A stretch of 64,000 bases of DNA from Lachnospiraceae bacterium (lineage in GTDB: Bacteria; Bacillota; Clostridia; Lachnospirales; Lachnospiraceae): assembly GCA_017441265.1 (NCBI GenBank), contig JAFRYE010000057.1:1-64000 (forward strand). The letters are read 5' to 3'. Below, one piece after another: positions 49,039 through 58,081 of this stretch. Under the pieces are notes generated by a model. That model did not search any database. It was not told where the DNA came from and saw nothing but the letters and a program-made list of their open reading frames with translations. The position numbers and the translations under genes were made by a program. Numbering within the stretch: position 1 is the first letter of the stretch; every line of letters starts with the position of its first letter.

Positions 49039-50985
49039 ATGAATAAGAAGGTGAATGGTATGAGAAGAGTTTTCAGTGTATTGCTTCGGCTGATCACGTT
49101 CGGAGCGGCTGCGCTTTTGTGCGTTGTTCTGCTCGCGGGAACGGCGATGGCTGCCGAAACGAAGATTGACGAGAAGAATTTTCCGGATGAATCGTTTCGG
49201 GAGTGGGTTTCGGAAAATGCGGATCTTGACGGAAACGGATCGCTCAGCGCAGCGGAAATCAGCAAGGTGAAAACAATGAATATTGAAAGTTCCGCGATTC
49301 AGAAACTAAAGGGAATCGAATTTTTCACCGAGCTCGAGGTGATGACCGTCCAGGGAGAATTGTCCGGCCGGGTTGATCTTCGGAAAAACACGAAACTTAA
49401 GCAGCTGGATCTTTCGGGAAACTATGAGATGACATCCGTTGATGTCAGCGGCTGTTCGGAGTTATTGTATTTGGATGTGAGCTACACGATGCTCCGCTCG
49501 TTGGATATCGGCGAAAATTCGAAGTTGAAGACTTTGATATGCGATGAGACACAGATTCAGTCCCTGAATCTTGGCAACAACAAGGAATTGACGGAACTCT
49601 CCTGTGCAGAGACAAAGATCACATCGTTGAATCTTTCAAAACAGACGAAGCTGAAGTCGCTTGTCTGCTCCGACAATCCGATTACAAAGCTTGACTTAAG
49701 CAAGAATGTTTTATTGACTTCGGTCGACTGTGCGAGATGCGCTCTCACAACGTTTACGATCGGCTCCTCCCTCAAGGAGTTGCTCAAGCTGGATTGCAGC
49801 AGAAATGATCTGCTGTCGTTAGATCTTACGCAGGCAAGCAAGCTCAACGAGCTGAAGGTCTTCGGAAACCGTTTGAGCGCCAAGACGCTGAAACTTCCGA
49901 ATTCACTCAAGGAGCTGTTTGAGTTGCCCGGAGGCGAAACGACCGTATCCCGGGATTATATCCGGGAGTTGGCACTTCCGGTAATGATACATAAGTGGGA
50001 TACTGACGCGAAGCAGATAACGGCTGATCTTCCTGTGCCGGTCGGCGATGTCATTTCCGTCGTGTTCTACCGCGGACGCTCGTATGGGTCGGAAGGACCG
50101 CTTTACAATACGACGCAGAAAGCCGGGAAGGAATTTACGATCCCGAAGGTTACGGTCATTAATAATCAGTTCTATTTCCTGGGCTGGTCGCTCGCGCCGA
50201 ACGCAACGGAAGCACAGTATAAAACCGGTGACAAGATCACGCTGTATCGTCACTCGATCCTGTATCCGGTGTTTAAAGCCAGGACGTACAAGGTAACCTT
50301 CAATCTCAACGGCGGAACGTCCGGAGCGCCCGCTGCGATCACCGGCCTTCCATTCGATCTTGATTACTTCGAGATTCCTGCATCTACGCCGGTTCGTGAT
50401 GGCTATTACTTTATGGGATGGGCGGATGCCGCGGATCCGGATTGGATTTATAAGAGCGGCGATGCATATTGCGCTTTTAACAACAAGGACGTCGTTCTTT
50501 ACGCAGTCTGGAAGCCTCGTACCAACAAGATCACATTTAACGCAAACGGCGGCAGCAGTACGGTGCCTGCGGCCATCAGCGTTCTCACGGGCAAAGAGGC
50601 GACGGTTCCGTCGGCAAGCGTGTCGAGAACCGGATACTGGTTCCTCGGCTGGTCGACCGACAAGAGCGCGATGGCGGCGTCGTACAGGTCGGGCGACAAG
50701 ATTTCGGTGACCAAGGACACGGTGCTGTACGCGGTATGGAAGTCACAAACCACGACCAACTGCACTCTTACGTTCGACGCCAACGGCGGCACGAATCCTC
50801 CGGCGAAGATCACAGCAGCCAAGGGTGCAACGGTGACGATCCCTTCGTCATCCGTGTCGCGCAGCGGCTACTGGTTCCTCGGCTGGGCGACAAGCAAGAC
50901 CGCAACGAGCGCGCAGTATAAGAGCGGCAATACATTGACGCTCTCGGCCAACACGACGCTGTACGCGGTTTGGAAGAAGAAATGA
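49039..50985 (+). CDS. Secreted LRR/EF-hand/InlB-repeat protein (6 of 6)
   Basis: 648 residues from ATG 49039 (MNKKVNGM), after AGAAAAGGAAAG; ATG 49060 is a possible alternative. Signal peptide ends AMAAE (about residue 42), then IDEKNFPDESFREWV, EF-hand-like loop DLDGNGSLSAAE, leucine-rich repeats (about 85-300; LKTLICDETQIQSLNLGNN and similar), and four InlB-type repeats ending LYAVWKKK. It starts 25 nt after copy 5 and is followed 38 nt later by a small lipoprotein gene. Same family role as the neighbours; ligand unknown. Confidence 0.88.
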   Translation: MNKKVNGMRRVFSVLLRLITFGAAALLCVVLLAGTAMAAETKIDEKNFPDESFREWVSENADLDGNGSLSAAEISKVKTMNIESSAIQKLKGIEFFTELEVMTVQGELSGRVDLRKNTKLKQLDLSGNYEMTSVDVSGCSELLYLDVSYTMLRSLDIGENSKLKTLICDETQIQSLNLGNNKELTELSCAETKITSLNLSKQTKLKSLVCSDNPITKLDLSKNVLLTSVDCARCALTTFTIGSSLKELLKLDCSRNDLLSLDLTQASKLNELKVFGNRLSAKTLKLPNSLKELFELPGGETTVSRDYIRELALPVMIHKWDTDAKQITADLPVPVGDVISVVFYRGRSYGSEGPLYNTTQKAGKEFTIPKVTVINNQFYFLGWSLAPNATEAQYKTGDKITLYRHSILYPVFKARTYKVTFNLNGGTSGAPAAITGLPFDLDYFEIPASTPVRDGYYFMGWADAADPDWIYKSGDAYCAFNNKDVVLYAVWKPRTNKITFNANGGSSTVPAAISVLTGKEATVPSASVSRTGYWFLGWSTDKSAMAASYRSGDKISVTKDTVLYAVWKSQTTTNCTLTFDANGGTNPPAKITAAKGATVTIPSSSVSRSGYWFLGWATSKTATSAQYKSGNTLTLSANTTLYAVWKKK

Positions 50986-51023
50986 CGGAATATCGTTTTT
51001 GATAGTAAACGGGCGGTGATTTA

Positions 51024-51806
51024 ATGGTGATGCAGACGAAGAAATCAATTCTTATTTGTTTGTTTGTTCTGCTTATGCTTGGGTTGTCTGGGTGCGGAGA
51101 TAAAGAGCAGAAGAAAGACATGGCTATAAACGATGGAAGAAATAGCTCAGTTGACGGAAATCCCAATGAAAATCCGATAGCAGTCGAACCATCTGTTATC
51201 AGTGGGTCAGTTACACCAACCATGATCGCTCCGGAAAATCGAAGGATGCAATTACTGCCCACTATGGTTCCGACGATGTCGCAAGACAACAGCGGTGAGG
51301 AGTTGGTAAAGACTGAATCAAGCCGAGACGCGACGGAATTACAAGGAGCCGCTAAACCAAGAATTGTTGGGCTTTATCAGGGAAATAAGGTGTATGATAT
51401 TGAAGTGTTTTTTGTTAGATTTTTCGAAAGTATCAGACCTAAACCCGGTAAGGTCTATGCAGATGTGTTCGGACAAGAAGAGATAGCGGATGACAGTTTT
51501 TTCCGAGTTGCTATTGTTATTCAACGGAATAATACCGATTTGAAAGGCGGAGATGATCGGCAGCTAAATGCCGCTTTTGAAGCAATACGAAATGCCGGTT
51601 ATCCGATAGTTGAAGAGGTTAATTGCGGAAAGAATATGCCAATTCCGAGCGGAGCAGAAGGGAGATATATTACCGTTCTTCTAACAAAGCAACAGTTGCA
51701 TGATTGGAGTGTCCCGGATTCTGAATTATGCTATTTCATTTGCTGGGAAGGATATCTTCGAGGGGCAATTGCCGGATTGGAAAACGGACAGTTTATAAGT
51801 GAATAG
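51024..51806 (+). CDS. Hypothetical lipoprotein downstream of the LRR operon
   Basis: 260 residues, lipobox LSGC near residue 24, then a low-complexity Ser/Asn/Pro-rich spacer to about residue 110 and a globular C-terminal part (about 118-260; IVGLYQGNKVYDIEVFFVRFFESIRPKPG, VNCGKNMPIPSGAEGRYITVLLTKQQLHDWS, YFICWEGYLRGAIAGL). I do not recognise the family. The gene is clearly more AT-rich than its neighbours, with codons such as AAA, ATA and AAT common, which may indicate separate acquisition. Ribosome site GGGCGGTGATTTA is weak. Likely the last gene of the LRR 4-6 operon. Confidence 0.7.
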   Translation: MVMQTKKSILICLFVLLMLGLSGCGDKEQKKDMAINDGRNSSVDGNPNENPIAVEPSVISGSVTPTMIAPENRRMQLLPTMVPTMSQDNSGEELVKTESSRDATELQGAAKPRIVGLYQGNKVYDIEVFFVRFFESIRPKPGKVYADVFGQEEIADDSFFRVAIVIQRNNTDLKGGDDRQLNAAFEAIRNAGYPIVEEVNCGKNMPIPSGAEGRYITVLLTKQQLHDWSVPDSELCYFICWEGYLRGAIAGLENGQFISE

Positions 51807-51885
51807 CGGAAGGGATGTCTCATCTGTACCGAAGCAGCAGGAACGCTGCAGTTCAGTACAAGAATAAGACTGTCGCAACGTACAG

Positions 51886-51914
51886 TTGTGAAGAAGAGGT
51901 TCGTCTGGTAGAAT
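51886..51914 (+). promoter_or_regulatory. Promoter of the second DUF6273/InlB gene
   Basis: TTGTGA (51886-51891), 17 nt, TAGAAT (51909-51914), preceded by GTACAG as in the LRR gene 3 and 4 promoters. Confidence 0.72.
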
Positions 51915-51958
51915 AACTATTACTTTGATGTAAAATGCGGAAAGAGAGGAACCACGGT

Positions 51959-53899
51959 ATGAACAAAGGAAGTGCAGTAAGACGGTTGGCGGCAATACTT
52001 CTGTCGCTGATCATGGCGGTGACGTTGCTTCCGGCTGCGGAGATTGGCGGTGAATCAAAGGCCGCAGCGACGTCGGAGAAGGAGGTCGCAGGCCTCTGTA
52101 CGGACGGGATCGGTACGCCGACCGTGCCGACATATGAAAGCGATACCTGGAGCGGAAGCTATGTCTGGTTCGGAAAATACGACAAATTTCCCATCCGGTT
52201 TCGTGTGCTGGCTCCGAGGACAACGGCATATGGCGGAACAACGATGCTTTTGGACTGTGATAACATCCTGTACAAAGCGCCGTTTGACGCCGACGGAGAG
52301 CCCAATGCCGTGGGAGTGACCGGAGCCAATGTCTGGGCGTACAGCGATCTGAAAGAGGGCCTGAACGGAAACAAATTCCTTACCGCGCAAAACGGTTTCA
52401 CGGCGAAGGAGCGGGCAGCGATCGCCGAGAGCAGGATCGCATCGCATGCGCTGAAAAAGGCTGTAACGCAGGATACGCCCGGCACGGTCTGCGACTGGTG
52501 TATGTGCTATTATGATTTCATCGGTCTGAGCGGGGAGAAAGTATTCGTTCTGGACGCGGAGGAAGCGTCGAACAGCCTCTACGGATACAGCACGGAATAC
52601 TATTCTAAAACCAGAACGAAATCGGGAGAGAGGTCCAGCACGTATTGGCTGAGATCGAGCGGGGACGGATGCACAACGACCGGGAGGGCTTCCGGCACCA
52701 TGTCCAGGTGGGGAAATTTCGAATATGACAGTGTCACCGTCGATTGGGGCGTGAGCCCGGCGATGAACCTGGATCTGAAGTCGGTCATTTTCTCTACGGA
52801 GCTCAGCGATCAGGAGTATAAGCTGACCGTCGTCGACAAGGATATGTCCGTAGGTGTGTCGGGCGGGATAACCACAGATGCGACCGGCAGAGAAATTTCG
52901 TTGAATTACAAAGTGACCGGGGCCAATGACTACAGAACAACGCAGTTGTCGGTGCTGATCCTTGACAAGGAGTACAAGCCCGCCAATACGAACAAGGCAA
53001 AGATCCTGTATTACGGGAAAATGATAACCCCGGCGTCCTCCGGGACGTTCCCGACGACCGGAACCGCTTCGTTTACGCTTCCTTCGGGACTCAATATCAA
53101 CGGTTGGGGAAGTTCCTACTATGTTTACATGCTTGCCGAGGATGTCAACGGAGTGCATGAGACGGACTATGCATCGACGCCTGCGCAACTGGATGCGCCC
53201 GGAATGGTAACGCTGTCGTTTGATCTCAACGGCGGTTCGATGGGCGCGCCGGCGAACATTCGGAAGAAGTCCGGCACCTCCGTGACGATCCCGAAGTCGA
53301 GTCCGTACCGCGGAGGTTACTGGTTCATGGGCTGGTCGGAATCCAAAACGGCAACGACGGCGACCTACAAGAGCGGTTCCGTGATCACGCTCACGCAGGA
53401 CACGACGCTGTACTGCGTGTGGAAGAAAGCATCCGCGATGACGTACCGCGTCTCCTTTGACCGAAACGGCGGCTCCGGGACGGCGCCTTCGCCGATGACA
53501 GTGACGACAGGAACAACGGTGACCGTTCCGAAGTGCTCGACGATCAATCGCGAGGGCTATTACTTCATGGGCTGGTCAGTGACCCGCGGCGGCGCGGTTG
53601 CCTACAAGAGCGGAGACACCTTCAAAGTTACGGCCAATGTTGTTCTGTACGCCGTATGGCAACCCCGCACCAACACGATCACGTTCAAGGCCAACGGCGG
53701 CAGCGGCACCCTTCCGGCGACCATCAAGGTGAAGACCGGAAAGACGGCGACCATCGGAAAATCCTCGATGAGCCGCACGGGCTACTGGTTCCTCGGCTGG
53801 TCGACGAGCAAGACCGCGACGAGCGCGCAGTACAAGACCGGCAGCGAGATCAGTGTGACCAAGGATACGACGCTGTACGCGGTGTGGAAAAAGAAATAG
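51959..53899 (+). CDS. Secreted DUF6273 protein with three InlB-type repeats
   Basis: 646 residues from ATG 51959 (MNKGSAVRRLAA) after AGAGAGGAACC. Signal peptide ends near residue 35 (ESKAAAT). A DUF6273-like module (about 55-285; SYVWFGKYDKFPIRFRVLAP, TMLLDCDNILYKAPFD, VWAYSDLKEGLNG, TYWLRSSGDG) is followed by a beta-sandwich-like region (about 290-415) and three InlB repeats (about 417-646) ending LYAVWKKK. It is a direct paralogue of the 17380 gene but has one repeat fewer. It closes the plus-strand surface-protein island; a terminator shared with the convergent giant gene follows. Confidence 0.88.
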   Translation: MNKGSAVRRLAAILLSLIMAVTLLPAAEIGGESKAAATSEKEVAGLCTDGIGTPTVPTYESDTWSGSYVWFGKYDKFPIRFRVLAPRTTAYGGTTMLLDCDNILYKAPFDADGEPNAVGVTGANVWAYSDLKEGLNGNKFLTAQNGFTAKERAAIAESRIASHALKKAVTQDTPGTVCDWCMCYYDFIGLSGEKVFVLDAEEASNSLYGYSTEYYSKTRTKSGERSSTYWLRSSGDGCTTTGRASGTMSRWGNFEYDSVTVDWGVSPAMNLDLKSVIFSTELSDQEYKLTVVDKDMSVGVSGGITTDATGREISLNYKVTGANDYRTTQLSVLILDKEYKPANTNKAKILYYGKMITPASSGTFPTTGTASFTLPSGLNINGWGSSYYVYMLAEDVNGVHETDYASTPAQLDAPGMVTLSFDLNGGSMGAPANIRKKSGTSVTIPKSSPYRGGYWFMGWSESKTATTATYKSGSVITLTQDTTLYCVWKKASAMTYRVSFDRNGGSGTAPSPMTVTTGTTVTVPKCSTINREGYYFMGWSVTRGGAVAYKSGDTFKVTANVVLYAVWQPRTNTITFKANGGSGTLPATIKVKTGKTATIGKSSMSRTGYWFLGWSTSKTATSAQYKTGSEISVTKDTTLYAVWKKK

Positions 53900-53922
53900 A
53901 AGATATCAAAATAAACATAAAC

Positions 53923-53957
53923 GATGCCTCCCTGCGAAATGAGGGAGGCATCATTTT
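53923..53957. terminator. Terminator between convergent InlB-repeat genes
   Basis: GATGCCTCCCT (53923-53933) pairs with AGGGAGGCATC (53942-53952), then ATTTTTC on the plus strand. Mainly for the 51959 gene; it may also serve the minus-strand giant gene. Confidence 0.9.
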
Positions 53958-53973
53958 TCTTATGATCGTCTTG

Positions 53974-56900
53974 TTACGGAACAATTATTCCGTAGTTGGC
54001 CAGGTTCGTGTAGGCAGTCAACCAGGACAGGGTCAGCTCAGGAAAATGAGAGTACTTGAACGAGTTTATATTCTTGAGCAGATCCATCAGTGCGGTCTGG
54101 CTTACGATGTTCCATCCGTAACTTGCATTTCCCCAGGTACTGATGTTGGACAAATGGTTCTTTATGGTTGAGAAATTCGTCAGCCAGTTCGTAGTCTTGG
54201 CGTTCATCAACGCAGCCATTACCGGAACCAGAAGATCCTGAACGCCGTTAGCGTAATACTGCTGAGGATTTGCGGTAGCATTTGCAAGATCATTGAAAAT
54301 GTAGCTTAGATAAGCGGATTGATTTGCATAGTTGCCGGTTTTCTGCTGTAGACGGGTCTGCAATTCTTTCTGCAGCTTATTTTGAGCGATATACTTCGAC
54401 AGGATATTTCTGTATGCAGTTTCAACGCCCCCGGGTACAGCTCCCGCGCTGTTCGGGAATGAGTAGGTTGTTCCGTATCTTGTAAATGTCCAGCCTTTTC
54501 CGTCGTTCATCGGAACCATCGGTACGAAATCGGACAGGTTCACGAAGGACTTGATGCCGTTGTATTTACTGTTGTGTGCGGCCGCATCGGTTGTGCAGCG
54601 CGGAGGCTCAAATCCAAAGCCGAACACATTCTTGGAGTCGATCGTCATGGAAAGGGAGTTGTTGATAATCTTGGAGCAGACCAGGTTAGTCACGGCGCCT
54701 GCTCGGCTGTAGCCGACAACCCAGATCTTAACGTTGGACTCAAAATAGGCCTTGTATTTATTGATATAGTTGTTCAATCCGTTCACAACGGCAGTGGCCG
54801 CTATATTGAATCCGTTATGGTTCAGGTTGTTTCCGCCTTGGTTGTAAACATTGAAGTTTCCGCCCCATTCGTCGCCGTAACCGGCTCCGCGGATCGCTAC
54901 CAGGATCAAGGTAGCCGTTTTGCCGCTCGAGGAGTTGTAAATCTTGCGCGAACCGATCGCATAACCGATGGAGTTGTACGTCGGATTCGGATAATTGAAC
55001 GTAAGGCGGCTGAATCCGTGACCGTTCATGAGCGTCTCGATGTTTGCGTATCTCGCGAGGGAGGAATTGGCCTCTGTCGCGTCAAACGCAGCCATGGCGG
55101 TCTCCAGAGAAGCCTTCACAAGATCATATTGATTGTTGTAGCTGCTCGTAAAGAACTGCCTGAAATTGACGGTGCTGGTCCACGGAACCAGATTGGATCC
55201 GGACGTAAAATTGAAGTTGGCCGTTGAATTTGTTTTTGCCCAATGTGCATATAAGTTTTGATTGGAAGTGGTGGTAACTGTGGTCGAGGCGATAATCTGA
55301 GTTCCGCCGCTGGCCTTGGTGAACCATCCCTGGAAATCGTATCCGGATCTTGTCGGAACAGGAAGGGTACCGTAAGTACTGCCGTAGGTTACTGTTTTCG
55401 CGTCAACCGTGGTTCCGCCGTTGCTGTTGAACGTGATCGTAAATTTGCCCTGCTGCCAGCGAGCGTACAACGTCTTGTTGGCGGTGATGGTCACTTTCGT
55501 GGTAGAAACAATCTTGCTTCCTCCGGTTTTTGCGGTAAACCATCCGAGGAAGGTGTAGCCGGGGTACTTAGGAGTCGGCAGTGTTCCGTACGTGCTGTCG
55601 TAGGTTACCTGGATCGGATCAACCGCGGTTCCGCCGTTGCTGTCGAAGGTGATCTTGAACTTCTTTGCGTTCCAGTGCGCATACAGCGAGGTGTTGGTCG
55701 TAGGAACGGTGGAATTGATTGTGATCTTGGTTCCGCCGGAGCCCTGGGTATACCATCCTGCGAAGGTATATCCCGTAGGTGCGGTGGGAGCTGCCGGAAG
55801 GCTTCCGTACTTGGTTCCTACCGTGTAGGTTTGCGTGCTGTATTTGCCGTCGGCACCGTAGAACCGGATCGTAACTTTTTTCGGCGTCCACTGCGCATAC
55901 AGCGTTTTGTTGGCGGTGATCGTCACCTTGGTCGAAGCCTTGATCTGTGTTCCGCCGGTCTTCGCCGTGAACCATCCGTTAAAGGTGTAGCCGGTTCGGG
56001 TCGTTGTCGGAAGTGTTCCGTATGTGCTGTTATACGTTACCGTTATTGCGTCAGACTTCGTTCCGCCGGTGCTGTCGAAGGTGATCGTAAAGGTCTTCGG
56101 CGTCCAGTGAGCATACAGCGAAGTGTTGGTCGTGGGAACGGTGGAATTGGTTGTGATCTTGGTTCCGCCGCTTCCGCTTGTATACCAGCCCGCGAATTTG
56201 TGGCCCGTGGGCGGCGTGGGATTGGCCGGAAAGCTTCCGTACTTGGTTCCGACCGTGTAATTTTGCGTGCTGTAGTTGCCGTTAGTGCCGTAGAAGCGAA
56301 CCGTTATGGTCTTCGGCTTCCACTGCGCATACAACGTCAGGTTGGCTGTGATGGCCACTTTGTTTGCAGTCTTGATCTGGGTTCCGCCGGTCTTCGCCGT
56401 AAACCATCCGGCAAATGTGTAACCGGTCCTGGTTGTCGTCGGCAGCGTTCCGTACGTGCTGTCGTAGGTAACCTTGATCGTCGACGGAGACGGGGTCGTC
56501 CCGCCGTTCGCGTTAAGGGTGACCGTAAAGGTCTTAGCCGTCCAGTGAGCATACAGCTTCTGGTTGGCCGTGATCGTCACTTTTGTTGTGTTTATGATCT
56601 TGGTTCCGCCGCTTGCGGCCGTAAACCATCCGGCGAACTTGTAACCGGTTTTGGTCGGGGTCGGCAGGGTGCCGTAGGTGCCGCCGTAGGTTACATTGAT
56701 CGAAGTAACCGATGATCCGCCCCGGCTGTCGAAGCTCACCGTGAGGACCTTTGCCTTCCAGTGTGCATACAGAGAGGTGTCGGTGGTGGGAACGATGGAA
56801 GCGGTCGTGATCTTCGTTCCGCCGGATCCCTGCGTGTACCATCCGTCAAAGGTGTTACCCGTGGGAGGAGTCGGTCCTGCAGGAAGGCTTCCGTACGCGG

Positions 56901-57762
56901 TTCCGACTGTATATGACTTTGTGGAATACTGACCGTTGTTGCCGTAGAAACGAACCGTTATCGTCTTCGGCGACCAGTGAGCGTACAGCGTCTGATTGGA
57001 CGTGACGGTCACTCTCGTTCCGGCCGTGATCTGAGTTCCGCCGCTTGCGGCCGTGAACCAGCCGACGAAGTTGTATCCGGTTCTGGTGGGCGCCGGAAGT
57101 GTTCCGTACGTGCCGTCATAGGTAATTGTCTTGGCCGACACAGCAGTTCCGCCGTTGCTGTTAAAGGAGAGCGTAAAGCTCTTTGCCGACCAGTGAGCAT
57201 ACAATGTCTGATTGGACGTGATGGTTACTCTTGTTCCGTACGTGATCTGGGTTCCGCCGCTTGCGGCCGTGAACCATCCGACGAAGTTGTATCCGGTTCT
57301 GGTTGGCGTCGGCAGCGAGCCGTATGTGCCGCCTTCCGTAACCGTGATCGCAGATACCGAAGATCCTCCGTTGCTGTTAAAGCTTACCGTATACTTCTTA
57401 GGCGCAGGGGTGCCGTTTTGCGTGATCCGCAACGTCCATATTTTGTTTCCGTCACGGAAAACGACGTCGCCGCTCCGGGATGATGCCCCGGTATTTTTCG
57501 ATACATCCACTGAGAATTTGGAACCGTTTTTCGTGCAGGAAACCCAGCCCGGCTTCCCTTGCAGAAATACGCTGGTATAAGCGTCTGTCAGGGAGACCGT
57601 AAAGGATTCCCCGCCGGCTGCGGCCGTATAGGTTCTGGTCGAGCCCTGACCGATCGTAACTGTGCCGGCCTGTGCGATTTCCGGCCCGATCAGAAGCAGA
57701 GCCAGAAGCAATGCGCACAGCGCACGAAGAACAATCCGCGTTTTGTTTGTAAACCCCTTCAT
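53974..57762 (-). CDS. Giant secreted protein: BACON-like domain, ten InlB repeats, lipase-like domain
   Basis: 1262 residues from ATG 57762 (MKGFTNKTR) after GAAAGGAGTG. Signal peptide ends AQAG (about 33). A BACON-like beta domain (about 35-118; KPGWVSCTKNGSKFSVDVSKNTGASSRSGDVVF) is followed by ten InlB-type repeats (about 123-838) of two alternating kinds: one with FNSNGG and GYNFVGWFTAASGG, the other with VRFYG-x-NG and TFDGWYTQGSGGTKI, each ending LYAHW or LYAQW. The C-terminal ~420 residues look like a class 3 lipase/alpha-beta hydrolase, with VKIWVVGYSRAGAVTN as nucleophile elbow (GYSRAG) and FGFEPPR. No wall anchor. Behind a riboswitch-terminator leader. Adhesin or secreted esterase is inferred. 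Confidence 0.87.
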   Translation of the reverse strand: MKGFTNKTRIVLRALCALLLALLLIGPEIAQAGTVTIGQGSTRTYTAAAGGESFTVSLTDAYTSVFLQGKPGWVSCTKNGSKFSVDVSKNTGASSRSGDVVFRDGNKIWTLRITQNGTPAPKKYTVSFNSNGGSSVSAITVTEGGTYGSLPTPTRTGYNFVGWFTAASGGTQITYGTRVTITSNQTLYAHWSAKSFTLSFNSNGGTAVSAKTITYDGTYGTLPAPTRTGYNFVGWFTAASGGTQITAGTRVTVTSNQTLYAHWSPKTITVRFYGNNGQYSTKSYTVGTAYGSLPAGPTPPTGNTFDGWYTQGSGGTKITTASIVPTTDTSLYAHWKAKVLTVSFDSRGGSSVTSINVTYGGTYGTLPTPTKTGYKFAGWFTAASGGTKIINTTKVTITANQKLYAHWTAKTFTVTLNANGGTTPSPSTIKVTYDSTYGTLPTTTRTGYTFAGWFTAKTGGTQIKTANKVAITANLTLYAQWKPKTITVRFYGTNGNYSTQNYTVGTKYGSFPANPTPPTGHKFAGWYTSGSGGTKITTNSTVPTTNTSLYAHWTPKTFTITFDSTGGTKSDAITVTYNSTYGTLPTTTRTGYTFNGWFTAKTGGTQIKASTKVTITANKTLYAQWTPKKVTIRFYGADGKYSTQTYTVGTKYGSLPAAPTAPTGYTFAGWYTQGSGGTKITINSTVPTTNTSLYAHWNAKKFKITFDSNGGTAVDPIQVTYDSTYGTLPTPKYPGYTFLGWFTAKTGGSKIVSTTKVTITANKTLYARWQQGKFTITFNSNGGTTVDAKTVTYGSTYGTLPVPTRSGYDFQGWFTKASGGTQIIASTTVTTTSNQNLYAHWAKTNSTANFNFTSGSNLVPWTSTVNFRQFFTSSYNNQYDLVKASLETAMAAFDATEANSSLARYANIETLMNGHGFSRLTFNYPNPTYNSIGYAIGSRKIYNSSSGKTATLILVAIRGAGYGDEWGGNFNVYNQGGNNLNHNGFNIAATAVVNGLNNYINKYKAYFESNVKIWVVGYSRAGAVTNLVCSKIINNSLSMTIDSKNVFGFGFEPPRCTTDAAAHNSKYNGIKSFVNLSDFVPMVPMNDGKGWTFTRYGTTYSFPNSAGAVPGGVETAYRNILSKYIAQNKLQKELQTRLQQKTGNYANQSAYLSYIFNDLANATANPQQYYANGVQDLLVPVMAALMNAKTTNWLTNFSTIKNHLSNISTWGNASYGWNIVSQTALMDLLKNINSFKYSHFPELTLSWLTAYTNLANYGIIVP

Positions 57763-57859
57763 ATTTAACACTCCTTTCAATTTTTCGGGCGTCCCCGGTC
57801 CGGCGGATCGGACAGGATCTTCCCACGGCGGAGGATTGCGTTCAAAACCGAAGACAAAC

Positions 57860-57893
57860 AAAAAACGGCTGCAATAAGAAACCTATTGCAACC
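57860..57893 (-). terminator. Riboswitch-linked intrinsic terminator
   Basis: On the minus strand GGTTGCAATA (57893-57884), loop GGTTTCT, TATTGCAGCC (57876-57867), G, then TTTTTT (57865-57860). It stands between the aptamer and the start codon of the giant gene, 98 nt before the ATG, as expected of an expression platform. Confidence 0.9.
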
Positions 57894-57909
57894 GAACTAT
57901 CATAGCGAC

Positions 57910-57997
57910 AAAAAGGCTCACGTCACACCGCTTTGTCGCGTTAGACTTCCAGTTTTGCGTCTCCGCGTTTCCACGGATTTGCCCCATTTGCCTTTCC
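57910..57997 (-). promoter_or_regulatory. Cyclic di-GMP-I (GEMM-I) riboswitch aptamer candidate
   Basis: Read on the minus strand, 88 nt. P1 arms are GGAAAGGC (57997-57990) and GCCTTTTT (57917-57910). Inside are the GEMM hallmarks in order: GGGGCAAAT, a stem CCGTG-GAAA-CGCGG with the GAAA tetraloop, then GACGCAAA and GTCTAA (tetraloop-receptor side), a small CGC/GCG stem, and the 3' half. The 5' half fits the consensus very well; the 3' half is shorter than in typical members. Promoter upstream and terminator downstream complete the device. Ligand could be c-di-GMP or, less likely, cGAMP. ON or OFF mode is not resolved. Confidence 0.75.
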
Positions 57998-58024
57998 AAA
58001 AACAACAATCCACTGCCTTATCAT

Positions 58025-58053
58025 ATAATAGCATACGCGGAGGGATAATTCAA
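58025..58053 (-). promoter_or_regulatory. Promoter of the riboswitch-controlled giant gene
   Basis: On the minus strand TTGAAT (58053-58048), 17 nt, TATTAT (58030-58025). Transcription should start near 58018, about 20 nt before the aptamer P1 arm. Confidence 0.8.
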
Positions 58054-58081
58054 TCGAATTGTATAGCGTTTTTCGGAAAGA

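Noticed and set aside
40736..50985. LPXTG-type wall anchoring of the LRR proteins
   Set aside because: All end exactly at LYAVWKKK without a sorting motif or C-terminal hydrophobic helix.
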